A DNA stretch of 21,150 nt from CAYUET01 sp964443875 (GTDB lineage Bacteria; Auribacterota; JAFGBW01): positions 1-21,150 of the forward strand of contig CAYUET010000039.1 in assembly GCA_964443875.1 (NCBI GenBank), read 5' to 3'. The notes beneath the pieces were generated by a model that saw only the letters and a program-made list of their open reading frames with translations, ran no database searches and had not been told where the DNA came from. Within the stretch, counting starts at the first letter, position 1. Each line of letters starts with the position of its first letter. A program made the translations under genes and the position numbers. This document shows positions 6,969 through 13,990 of this stretch, in pieces.

Positions 6969-9900
6969 TTATTGATCCTCATGTGAAGTTGTAGGAACCG
7001 GCTGGGGTATATATTTTTTAATGCCGAATGTTCTTTCGATCAGGACATAAAAAAGCGGAGAAAACACAAGGACAAGGACTGTGCCTCCGATCATACCGCC
7101 CAGCACGGAAGTGCCGATGGCATTCATGGCTCCTGCTCCTGCTCCTGTGCTTATAGCCAGGGGCAAAACTCCAAAACCAAAGGCCAGAGAGGTCATGACA
7201 ATGGGACGCAATCTTAACTTTGCCGCTTCAAGCGTTGCCTCAATAATTCCCATGCCTTCTTCCACACGGGCCTTGGCGAACTGAACAATCAGAATGGCGT
7301 TCTTGGTTGTGAGTCCCATGGTGGTCAGAAGTCCGATCTGGAAATACACGTCATTGGGCATGCCCCGGAAGGAGGAAGCTATCACTCCTCCGATAATACC
7401 CAGAGGAAGAGCCAGCAGAATCGAGAAGGGGATGGGCCAGCTCTCGTATAGGGCCGCAAGGCAGAGAAAAATAACAAGGACGGAAAAGGCGTAGAGCGGG
7501 GCGGTCTGGGCTCCGGCCTGCTTTTCCTGATAGGAGAGACCGCTCCAGTCGCAGCCTATTCCCTGGGGGAGTTTGGCTGTGAGTTCTTCCATGGCTCTCA
7601 TGGCTTCTCCGGTACTGACCCCCGGAGCAGCCTCCGCCCAGACATTTACGGAGGGAAAACCATTAAAACGTTCCAGCCGCGGTGAACCGCTTGTCCAGTG
7701 GGCTGTCGCATAGGAGGAAAAAGGCGCCATTTTTCCGGTATTGTTACGGACGTAAAAATTTTTCAGATCCTCAGGGTTTGTGCGGTATGCACCATCGGCC
7801 TGAATGAAAACTCTTTTCACCAGTCCTCCCTGGATGAAGTTGTTGACATAGGTCCCTCCGAACGAAGCTGAGATAACATTGTTGATCGAGGCAACGGAAA
7901 TTCCCAAAGCCCCCGCCTTTTTCCAGTCTATATCCAGCTGGTAATGGGGAACATCTTCCAGGCCGTTGGGGCGGATGGATTTCAGACGCTTGTCCTGGGA
8001 AGCCATATAGAGAAGCTGGTTTCTGGCGTTCATGAGGGCCTCATGGCCGAGTCCGCCCCGGTCAATCAGCTGAAAGTCAACGCCCTGGGCTGTTCCGAGT
8101 TCAACCATTGCGGGAGGAGCAAACGCGAAGACAAGGGCCTTATTGATTTTCATGAAATACCCCATGGCTCTTTGGGCAATGGCTTTTACCCGCAGGTCGG
8201 TCCGGTCGCGAAGATGCCAGTCCTTGAGTTTGACAAAAACCATTCCATTGCTTTGAGTTCTTCCGGAGAAACCGAAACCGCAGATGACCATGCAGGATTC
8301 TATGGCCTCTTTTTCATTTTCCATAAAATAGTTGCGGACGTCGTCAGCGACTGCCTTTGTCTGCTCCAGGGTTGAGCCTGTGGGCAGCATCACCTGGGCA
8401 AGAAGAATTCCCTGATCTTCATCCGGAATATAGGAGGTTGGCATGCGCTGAAACAGATAGCCCAGGGCGCCTACGATCACGAGGAAGATCATCAGGTAAC
8501 GCAGTTTTCGGGCCAGCGCCCGGCCGACCAGTCTGACATACCAGTCTCTGACAAGGAAAAAGATTTTGTCAAACCAGATGAAAAAGGGGCGCAGAAAGAA
8601 AATGGCGTTTTCAGCAGGCTCGTGTCCTTTGGGGACGGGCTTGAGAAGGGAGGCACAAAGTACAGGGGTCAGGATCAGGGCCACGACGACGGAAAGAAGC
8701 ATGGCCGAGGCAATGGTTACGGAAAACTGCCGGTAAATGACTCCGGTAGACCCCGGAAAAAAGGCCATGGGCATGAATACGGCTGAAAGGATAAGACCGA
8801 TACCGATTAAAGCAGAGGTGATCTGTTCCATGGATTTGGCTGTGGCTTCATAAGGAGTAAGCCCTTCTTCGGCCATGATTCTTTCAACGTTTTCAACGAC
8901 CACGATGGCATCATCGACCAGAAGACCTATGGCCAAAACCATGGCGAACATGGTCAGCATGTTGACCGAAAAGCCGAAAGCCCCTAAAACAGCGAAGGTT
9001 CCCAGAAGCACCACCGGAACGGCAATCGTCGGAATCAGGGTGGCCCGGAAATTTCCCATGAAGAGCCACATGACAAGGAAGACCAGGAGGACCGCTTCAA
9101 AAAGGGTTTTTACCACTTCATTAATGGCGACGCGTATGAAGGGGGTTGTATCATAAGGATAAATGAGCTTTACCCCCTTGGGGAAATAGCGGCTCATCTC
9201 TTCCATTTTTTTTCTGACAGCCGTGGCGGTATCCAGAGCATTGGCTCCTGCAGCCTGCCTTATGGCCAGAACGGCGTTGGGCTTGCCTTCATTATAGAAG
9301 GATTCAATATCATAAACTTCAGTGCCCAGTTCTGTTCTTCCCACATCCCGCACACGGACAATGGAACCGTCAGGCCTGGTCAGCAGGGGAATGTCGGCAA
9401 AATCCTGAGGCGTTTTAAGAAGACTCTGCACTAGGATGGGCGCGTTCAGTCTCTGTCCTTCCGGGGAGGGGCCCGCTCCGAACTGACCGGCAGACACTTC
9501 GACGTTGTAGGCCTTGAGAGCCAGAGTCACATCCTCTATGGTAAGGCTGTATTTGGTCAGGCGGTTGGGATCCAGCCAGATTCGCATGGCATATTGTCCT
9601 CCGAAGGCTTCAACTTCGCCGACTCCCGGAACACGGGCCAGAATTTTTTCCAGCTGGGATTTGGCATAGTCCCTGAGATCCGTTCCCGACATGCTGCCGT
9701 CTTCGGAGATGAGACCGACCATGATCAGATAATTTCTTGTGGATTTATTCACTGAAATTCCTGAACGCTGAACCACTTCCGGAAGACTGGCCATGGCCAT
9801 CTGGAGTTTGTTCTGCACCTTGGCCTGGGCCAGATCCGGATCAGTGCCCGGCTTGAAAGTCAGCTCAATACGGGAGGAACCGGAGGAATCACTTGTGCTC

Positions 9901-10139
9901 TGAAGATATAAAAGGTCTTCAAATCCCGTCATTTTCTGTTCAATAATCTGGGTCACGCTGTTTTCAACCGTTTCTGCCGAAGCCCCGGTATAGGAAGCCT
10001 GAATGGCAATAGAGGGAGGGGCAACAGGCGGAAACTGGGAGACAGGAAGGGTATAGATGGCCAGGCCACCCAGAACCATCATAATGATGGCAATCACCCA
10101 TGCAAAGACCGGACGGTCCAGAAAAAATTTTGATAACAT
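6969..10139 (-). CDS. RND multidrug efflux pump, HAE1 family (AcrB/MexB-like)
   Basis: This is the inner-membrane proton-driven transporter of the tripartite pump, exporting hydrophobic or amphiphilic compounds. The 1056 residues are close to AcrB (1049). The N-terminus, FFLDRPVFAWVIAIIMM, matches the family's first helix, and QFPPVAPPSIAIQASYTGA follows. The proton-relay residues are in place: Asp409-Asp410 in GLLVDDAIVVVENV (TM4) and Lys946 in TTKNAILIVQFAK (TM10). The conserved Arg in LRLRPIVMTSLAFGFG (TM11) is also present. The C-terminus retains GVLPLAISTGAGAGA. These features distinguish it from heavy-metal (HME) pumps such as the cusA gene further right. The start ATG at 10139 has AAGGAG eight to nine bases upstream and lies 15 bases after the adaptor gene. 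No truncation or missing key residue is seen. The substrate range cannot be read from sequence. Confidence 0.96.
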   Translation of the reverse strand: MLSKFFLDRPVFAWVIAIIMMVLGGLAIYTLPVSQFPPVAPPSIAIQASYTGASAETVENSVTQIIEQKMTGFEDLLYLQSTSDSSGSSRIELTFKPGTDPDLAQAKVQNKLQMAMASLPEVVQRSGISVNKSTRNYLIMVGLISEDGSMSGTDLRDYAKSQLEKILARVPGVGEVEAFGGQYAMRIWLDPNRLTKYSLTIEDVTLALKAYNVEVSAGQFGAGPSPEGQRLNAPILVQSLLKTPQDFADIPLLTRPDGSIVRVRDVGRTELGTEVYDIESFYNEGKPNAVLAIRQAAGANALDTATAVRKKMEEMSRYFPKGVKLIYPYDTTPFIRVAINEVVKTLFEAVLLVFLVMWLFMGNFRATLIPTIAVPVVLLGTFAVLGAFGFSVNMLTMFAMVLAIGLLVDDAIVVVENVERIMAEEGLTPYEATAKSMEQITSALIGIGLILSAVFMPMAFFPGSTGVIYRQFSVTIASAMLLSVVVALILTPVLCASLLKPVPKGHEPAENAIFFLRPFFIWFDKIFFLVRDWYVRLVGRALARKLRYLMIFLVIVGALGYLFQRMPTSYIPDEDQGILLAQVMLPTGSTLEQTKAVADDVRNYFMENEKEAIESCMVICGFGFSGRTQSNGMVFVKLKDWHLRDRTDLRVKAIAQRAMGYFMKINKALVFAFAPPAMVELGTAQGVDFQLIDRGGLGHEALMNARNQLLYMASQDKRLKSIRPNGLEDVPHYQLDIDWKKAGALGISVASINNVISASFGGTYVNNFIQGGLVKRVFIQADGAYRTNPEDLKNFYVRNNTGKMAPFSSYATAHWTSGSPRLERFNGFPSVNVWAEAAPGVSTGEAMRAMEELTAKLPQGIGCDWSGLSYQEKQAGAQTAPLYAFSVLVIFLCLAALYESWPIPFSILLALPLGIIGGVIASSFRGMPNDVYFQIGLLTTMGLTTKNAILIVQFAKARVEEGMGIIEATLEAAKLRLRPIVMTSLAFGFGVLPLAISTGAGAGAMNAIGTSVLGGMIGGTVLVLVFSPLFYVLIERTFGIKKYIPQPVPTTSHEDQ

Positions 10140-10154
10140 GGTATTATATCTCCT

Positions 10155-11369
10155 TTAATTCTTTTTTGCCGCAGGCTGCGCAGGATTTTCCGCCGGAATA
10201 TTCAGAACATCATCCTGGTCAAAATAGACGGCCTTCACGGTTGCCCCCGGCCTTGCCTTCTGCATTCCTTCGACAATCACACGGTCACCCGGATTAAGAC
10301 CTGAAAGGACGAGCCACTGGTTGCCTACCGCGCGGTCAAGGGTGAGAGGCCTGGACTCTACCTTGTGCTGGGAATTGATGATGAAGGTCAGGGGATTGCC
10401 CTTGACATCCCGGGATACCGCCTGCTGGGGAATCAAGAGCGCCTTGTCGTTATTGCCTTCCGGAACAAGGGCCTGTACATACATACCCGGCAGCAGATCG
10501 CCCTGGGGATTTGGAAATTGAATTCTTAAGTTTACAGATCCGGTTGTCTGATCCACCGTGATATCCCTGAATTGAAGAACTCCTTCCAGGGGATAGGGTG
10601 TTCCGTCTTCCAGGATAAGTTTAATTTTATTCTGCGATGCGGCATCGGGGTTGAGCTGTCCATTATCCAGGCGTTTTTTCAGATCCAGAATTTCTGAAGT
10701 GGAGTGGGGAACATCCACATAAATAGGATCCATTTGCTGAACCGTGGCAAGGGGAATCGCCTGATAAGCTCCAACGATCGCGCCCTCTGTTACATTCGAT
10801 TTTCCGATACGGCCTGAAATGGGGGAGGTTACCTGGGTGTATTTTAAATTGATTTTAGCGGATTCAACGGTCGCCTGATAGTATTGAATATCGGCTTCGA
10901 GCTGTTTCAGGCCAGCGGCAATATCATCATAATTCTGCTGGCTGACCGCCTTGACTTTGAGCAATTCAGCGAAACGTTCAGCTTTGGAACGCGTTGCCGA
11001 CAGGTTGGCCTCGGACCGTGCAAGAGCGGCCATGGCAGAGTCCAGGACGGCCTGAAACGGGGCCGGATCAATCTGGTAGAGAAGCTGTCCTGTTTTCACA
11101 TCCTCCCCCTCTTTGAAGGCTTTTTTCAGGATGAGGCCGCTGACCTGAGGACGTATTTCTGCAATAAGCAACGGAGATATACGGCCGGGAAGTTTAGTGG
11201 TCAGACGGACATTCTGGGGAACCACTTTCATGATCGAAACCTCGGGCGGAGGCATTGAAGGCATGGCCTGCTGTTTGGGGCTGCAGCCTGCAAGCATAAG
11301 ACTGCCTGACAGGATGCCCAGGACCATGCTCCATTGAAGAGGGGAATATAACGTTTTGTTTTGTTTCAT
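10155..11369 (-). CDS. RND efflux periplasmic adaptor lipoprotein (AcrA/MexA-like)
   Basis: This is the membrane-fusion protein that links the inner-membrane pump to the outer-membrane factor. From the chosen start it has 404 residues, like AcrA (397). A lipoprotein signal ends in LMLAGC (Cys29). The barrel-sandwich/lipoyl halves are visible as PGRISPLLIAEIRPQVSGLI ... GQLLYQIDPAPFQAVLD and LKYTQVTSPISGRIGKSNVTEG, with an alpha-helical hairpin between them. A beta-barrel domain and PQQAVSRDVKGNPLTFII follow. ATG 11369 is preferred over ATG 11450: GGAGG lies six bases upstream, the lipobox sits at the right distance, and 11450 falls within the operator. It is the first gene transcribed from the operator-covered promoter at 11455-11484. 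TetR, adaptor, pump and channel form one regulated unit. Confidence 0.95.
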   Translation of the reverse strand: MKQNKTLYSPLQWSMVLGILSGSLMLAGCSPKQQAMPSMPPPEVSIMKVVPQNVRLTTKLPGRISPLLIAEIRPQVSGLILKKAFKEGEDVKTGQLLYQIDPAPFQAVLDSAMAALARSEANLSATRSKAERFAELLKVKAVSQQNYDDIAAGLKQLEADIQYYQATVESAKINLKYTQVTSPISGRIGKSNVTEGAIVGAYQAIPLATVQQMDPIYVDVPHSTSEILDLKKRLDNGQLNPDAASQNKIKLILEDGTPYPLEGVLQFRDITVDQTTGSVNLRIQFPNPQGDLLPGMYVQALVPEGNNDKALLIPQQAVSRDVKGNPLTFIINSQHKVESRPLTLDRAVGNQWLVLSGLNPGDRVIVEGMQKARPGATVKAVYFDQDDVLNIPAENPAQPAAKKN

Positions 11370-11434
11370 TGGAATCCTCCGGTTATCGTTAAAATTAAGC
11401 TTTATATCTGAAATGTGAATTTTAATTCTTAAAA

Positions 11435-11450
11435 ATGAATTGCGGTTCAT
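11435..11450. promoter_or_regulatory. Probable TetR-family operator at the pump promoter
   Basis: ATGAATTGCGGTTCAT is an inverted repeat with arms ATGAAT and GTTCAT (5 of 6 symmetric) around four bases. It covers the predicted transcription start (about 11448) of the adaptor-pump-channel operon. It matches the perfect palindrome at the tetR promoter (12237-12252) in both arms and spacing. Two matching sites at both promoters strongly suggest binding by the TetR protein encoded between them. Confidence 0.75.
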
Positions 11451-11454
11451 ATTT

Positions 11455-11484
11455 AAAGTAGCTAATTCATATTATGATTGTCAA
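11455..11484 (-). promoter_or_regulatory. Promoter of the RND multidrug pump operon
   Basis: A perfect -35, TTGACA, lies at 11479-11484 on the minus strand. After 18 bases comes TACTTT (11455-11460) as a weak -10. The predicted start near 11448 falls inside the operator and gives a leader of about 80 nt before ATG 11369. The -35 is convincing; the exact -10 is less sure. Confidence 0.6.
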
Positions 11485-11580
11485 TCCTTTTTTTGATCTT
11501 TTTGAATTTTGAGAGAATTTGTGTCATCTAGCTGCCTTCTTTTACAAAAAAGAAAGGGGTGTGATATGAACGGACAGACG

Positions 11581-12210
11581 TTATCTGGATTCCATTCCTT
11601 TATTAGCCGCTCCGTTAAGGAAAAAGTCATAAACAACCGAGGACAAATCGAGGTTTTTATTTATAGGATCAGCACTGTTATGGATATAATGGGTAATGAC
11701 AGTCCGGATAGTAACGATGAACAGGGAAGAAAGAAGAGAAGAATCATATTTGCTGGAAATGACTTTTAGTTTCTGAGCCTTTTGAATGAAAGGAATGACA
11801 ATGCTCAGGAACTGATCTTCCGCCTGGGAAGGGGAATTTTTGCAGTCATTGGCGATGTTTTTGTTTTCTTCCAGCAGAATGATACGGAAAAAGTCCGCAT
11901 TAACCTTGAAATGATCCATACTGATTGAAATGAAGGTTTTAAGCTGATCCATGGGATTCTGGATGTTTTTGATGGTTGTTTTTATTTTTAAAAGAAGATC
12001 ATTCAATTTTTCATCCAGGAGGGCCTTATACAGGGCTTGCTTGTCTTTGAAATAGAGATAAACCGTGCCGGTCGCGTACTGAGCCTGAAGGGCAATATCT
12101 TTGATGGTTGCGTTATGATAGTTCTTGCTGGCAAAAACATGTTCAGCCGCTTTAAGAATATCCGAGCGTCTGAGCTGCTTGTCTCTTTCTTTTCTGCTAA
12201 GGGTTTCCAT
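11581..12210 (-). CDS. TetR-family transcriptional regulator, likely repressor of the pump operon
   Basis: The 209 residues are typical for TetR proteins. The N-terminal helix-turn-helix spans about residues 12-58 and contains ILKAAEHVFASKNYHNATIK and ATGTVYLYFKDKQALYKALL, a clear TetR_N signature. The C-terminal ligand-binding half is helical and diverse, with a KNIQNPMDQLKTFISISMDHF segment resembling FadR/AcrR-type TetR_C domains. It lies 211 bases upstream of the adaptor gene on the same strand. Identical-type palindromes at its own promoter and at the pump promoter imply autoregulation plus pump repression. The start ATG at 12210 has GGAGG 13 bases upstream, a long spacing that may limit translation; no better in-frame start exists nearby. 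The ligand is unknown. Confidence 0.93.
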   Translation of the reverse strand: METLSRKERDKQLRRSDILKAAEHVFASKNYHNATIKDIALQAQYATGTVYLYFKDKQALYKALLDEKLNDLLLKIKTTIKNIQNPMDQLKTFISISMDHFKVNADFFRIILLEENKNIANDCKNSPSQAEDQFLSIVIPFIQKAQKLKVISSKYDSSLLSSLFIVTIRTVITHYIHNSADPINKNLDLSSVVYDFFLNGAANKGMESR

Positions 12211-12236
12211 TATACCAATATACCTCCGTTAAAATG

Positions 12237-12252
12237 ATGAATGACAATTCAT
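12237..12252. promoter_or_regulatory. Probable TetR autoregulatory operator
   Basis: ATGAATGACAATTCAT is a perfect palindrome with 6-bp arms ATGAAT/ATTCAT and a 4-bp spacer. It begins at the predicted tetR start (about 12252) and covers roughly +1 to +16, ahead of the ribosome site. A second copy with one arm mismatch lies at the pump promoter. A further lone ATTCAT half-site lies at 12267-12272 between -35 and -10. Confidence 0.78.
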
Positions 12253-12258
12253 AAATAA

Positions 12259-12287
12259 ATTATAATATTCATTAAATGATTTTTCAA
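12259..12287 (-). promoter_or_regulatory. tetR promoter
   Basis: On the minus strand TTGAAA (12282-12287) and TATAAT (12259-12264) are separated by exactly 17 bases, a near-ideal sigma70 promoter. The predicted start is near 12252 with a leader of about 40 nt. The overlapping palindrome supports repression by the encoded TetR protein. Confidence 0.8.
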
Positions 12288-12354
12288 GCAAAAAATGAAG
12301 ATTTATAAAAATGAAGAATTCCACCGCTTACCGCGGGGCATTTAACCCGAATAA

Positions 12355-12394
12355 CCCGAATTTTGCGCGTAAGCGACAAATATTCGGGATGCAA
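12355..12394. repeat. Hairpin repeat, copy 1, first half
   Basis: The unit folds as CCCGAAT/ATTCGGG and TTTG/CAAA stems, then CGC/GCG closing a GTAA (GNRA-type) loop, with single-base bulges, and ends in GATGCAA. A diverged copy in the same orientation lies at 13871-13911, just after the sensor gene. The outer stem differs between copies in a paired way (CCCGA/TCGGG here, CCGGA/TCCGG there). A 9-base tandem duplication (AACCCGAAT twice) precedes it. Confidence 0.7.
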
Positions 12395-12481
12395 TGCCTG
12401 TTTGACCCAGTCAAAACAGGCTTGCGCAGACAAAATGTTGTTTTTTGTCGGAATATATGATTGGGTACAGTTTGTACCCAA
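12391..12481. repeat. Three further stem-loops splitting repeat copy 1
   Basis: Stem-loop A, 12391-12425, pairs GCCTGTTT and GAC with GTC and AAAACAGGC around a CCA loop, extended by GCAA/TTGC, with small bulges. Stem-loop B, 12429-12449, is a perfect GACAAAA/TTTTGTC stem with a 7-nt loop. Stem-loop C, 12461-12481, is a perfect 9-bp TTGGGTACA/TGTACCCAA stem with a GTT loop. With the hairpin at 12355-12388 this makes four consecutive stems in about 127 bases. They could be nested palindromic repeats or a structured RNA; no promoter or terminator was identified for an RNA gene. Confidence 0.6.
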
Positions 12482-12502
12482 AGATTGAAGTTCATAGTGG
12501 GG

Positions 12503-12575
12503 CTGGAAGGATTGATTTATCAGGGTTCGAATGGATTTTTTTCTGATTTTTCATGCAATATGCGGGCTGAGGTTA
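12503..12575. repeat. Hairpin repeat, copy 1, second half
   Basis: It starts with CTGGAAGGATTGA, identical over 13 bases to 13919-13931, and continues with scattered identity through TCTGATTTT, TTTTCAT.CAATAT and CGGG to the GAGG region. In copy 2 the corresponding stretch runs over the stop codon and last codons of cusB, so this may be a relic of a duplicated cusB 3' end. Here no reading frame continues. Confidence 0.55.
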
Positions 12576-12655
12576 AACAGCACAGACGATGAGGAAAAAA
12601 CAATCCGGTCAGGATAAGACTTTTTTTTTAAATAAGATCATGATAGGGTATGGCA
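12576..12655 (+). other. Leader of the sensor gene; no clear promoter
   Basis: This stretch leads into the sensor gene and is A/T-rich, with a run of nine T before AAATAAGATC. I see no convincing -35/-10 pair or sigma54 element. The only functional element I can support is AGGG at 12645-12648, seven bases before ATG 12656. The sensor promoter may lie further upstream among the hairpins. Confidence 0.4.
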
Positions 12656-13870
12656 ATGACCATCATGAAAATACATCAGATCACCCGGGCAATTTTACTC
12701 ACGGGTTTTGTCTTTATGATCCTTTTCCTGGGGCTGGAATACGGGCTTTCCCATTATTTTACCCGTTATGCTTCTGAGGTTCTGGAAAGAGAAAGACAGG
12801 AGGAATTGCGGGTGTCCTGGAATCAATATTTTGAACAGAGAAAAGATGTGCTTATTACCGGCCTTGACGGTTATGCCAACTGGTCTTTCTTATCAGACAA
12901 TATTCTTAAGGGAAATGACAAGGCGATAGAATCTGCTTTTATTGATTACAGAGAAACACTTCAGAATGATTATCTGATGGATTTTATGGCAATTCACGGA
13001 ATGAACAGGAATCTTGTGTTTGCTTTTTATGATACGTTTTCAACAAAAGAGAGTGAGGAGAAAATTAACGCAATCCGTCACAGGACTTTTGAAGACCTTA
13101 TGAATAAGGAGATGAGGAACTCCTATGAAGAGGAAAAGAAGAAATGTGAAGCAAATCCCGGGACACGGTCAAAGGTCTGGACTTCCATCCTTAATCTTCA
13201 GAATGAAATCTTTCTGGTTGCCTACTCTTATATAGCAGACGATAACGGGCTTTTGATAAGTCCCGATGCGGCCATGGTTGTTGGAGTGAGAATGTCCAAA
13301 ATCATGCAGATGGCGTCTAAAGTTCTTCCGGCAAAGGTCCGGATTCATAAAGATCCCCAGAAGGACAGTTATCTGGAAATCACGGAAAACGGATTTTTTC
13401 CCGGAGAAACTTTTTACGTGTCCTTTTCTCCCCATTTTATCATGCAGGAGATCATTCAAGGCACGATTTTCTGGATGATGATTGTTCAGATTTCCCTTAT
13501 TCTTCTTCTTATCGTTTTGATTTTTCCGCTGACCATCAACCTGTACACACGACAACTTCAGGAGATTATTGATAACCAGACCCACGAGTTAACTACCGTA
13601 AATGAAAAACAGACAAAACTGATCAAACATCTTCAGGATGCTTTTTCCAGTATCCGGACTCTGGAAGGTCTTATTCCCATATGCGCCTCCTGTAAAAAAA
13701 TAAGAAATGACAATGGATATTGGGAACAGGTGGAAGAATATATTAAAAAGCACAGTGAAGCCAATTTCAGCCATGGGATCTGTCCGGAGTGCATCAAAAA
13801 ATTGTATCCGAATGTGGCGTCAAAAATGGAAAAGGAAAAGTCGGAGAAAAAGAATCCTCCCCTTCATTAA
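12656..13870 (+). CDS. Membrane sensor protein with CHASE4-like periplasmic domain and C-terminal four-Cys module
   Basis: The 404 residues have a first helix at about 11-31 and a periplasmic domain at about 33-262. The second helix is at about 268-292, followed by a coiled coil at about 296-338. The C-terminal module, LIPICASCKKIRNDNGYW ... HGICPECIKKLYP, has Cys343, Cys346, Cys376 and Cys379 placed like a zinc ribbon. The periplasmic part has the YF...RKDVLITGLDGYANW start seen in CHASE4 sensors. No HAMP, PAS, kinase, GGDEF, EAL or HD domain is present. I know the C-terminal module from the ends of PAS/GAF sensors and response regulators in Desulfobacterota. ATG 12656 is preferred because AGGG lies seven bases upstream; ATG 12650, two codons earlier, has AGGG too close. 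It converges with the cus operon, and flanking repeats enclose it. What it senses and signals to is unknown. Confidence 0.88.
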   Translation: MTIMKIHQITRAILLTGFVFMILFLGLEYGLSHYFTRYASEVLERERQEELRVSWNQYFEQRKDVLITGLDGYANWSFLSDNILKGNDKAIESAFIDYRETLQNDYLMDFMAIHGMNRNLVFAFYDTFSTKESEEKINAIRHRTFEDLMNKEMRNSYEEEKKKCEANPGTRSKVWTSILNLQNEIFLVAYSYIADDNGLLISPDAAMVVGVRMSKIMQMASKVLPAKVRIHKDPQKDSYLEITENGFFPGETFYVSFSPHFIMQEIIQGTIFWMMIVQISLILLLIVLIFPLTINLYTRQLQEIIDNQTHELTTVNEKQTKLIKHLQDAFSSIRTLEGLIPICASCKKIRNDNGYWEQVEEYIKKHSEANFSHGICPECIKKLYPNVASKMEKEKSEKKNPPLH

Positions 13871-13990
13871 CCGGAATTTTGCGCGTAAGCGTCAAATATC
13901 CGGGGATGCAACTTGGGTCTGGAAGGATTGAATCATCTGGCGTTAAAAGAATCTGATTTTATTTTTCATTCAATATCCGGGTTAAGGGAG
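13871..13990. repeat. Hairpin repeat, copy 2 (unsplit), between sensor and cusB ends
   Basis: It begins directly after the sensor TAA with a hairpin (13871-13903; CCGGA/TCCGG outer stem, GTAA loop). GATGCAA and a 7-base link follow, then CTGGAAGGATTGA (13919-13931). Similarity to copy 1 continues past the cusB stop (13966-13968) to about 13990. In copy 1 the link is 108 bases. Lying between convergent genes, the hairpin could also slow or end transcription from both sides, but no T tract follows it. Confidence 0.65.

Noticed and set aside
11370..11450. Longer start of the adaptor protein at ATG 11450
   Set aside because: It lies in the operator at the transcription start and buries the lipoprotein signal; ATG 11369 has GGAGG and a proper signal peptide.
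11535..11557. Possible terminator after tetR (CCTTCTTTT paired with AAAAAGAAAGG)
   Set aside because: The stem is nearly all A/T with a bulge and no U tract follows on the minus strand, so it is not convincing as a terminator.
12284..12481. 65-codon minus-strand frame across the hairpin region
   Set aside because: It runs through inverted repeats and the tetR -35, has no ribosome site, and its peptide resembles no protein; it is explained by the repeats.
12500..12530. Sigma54 promoter for the sensor gene (TGGAAGGATTGATTT)
   Set aside because: The GG element is not followed by a GC at the -12 position, so it does not meet the consensus.
12589..12777. 62-codon plus-strand frame overlapping the sensor start
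   Set aside because: It is out of frame with the well-supported sensor gene and its composition is not protein-like.
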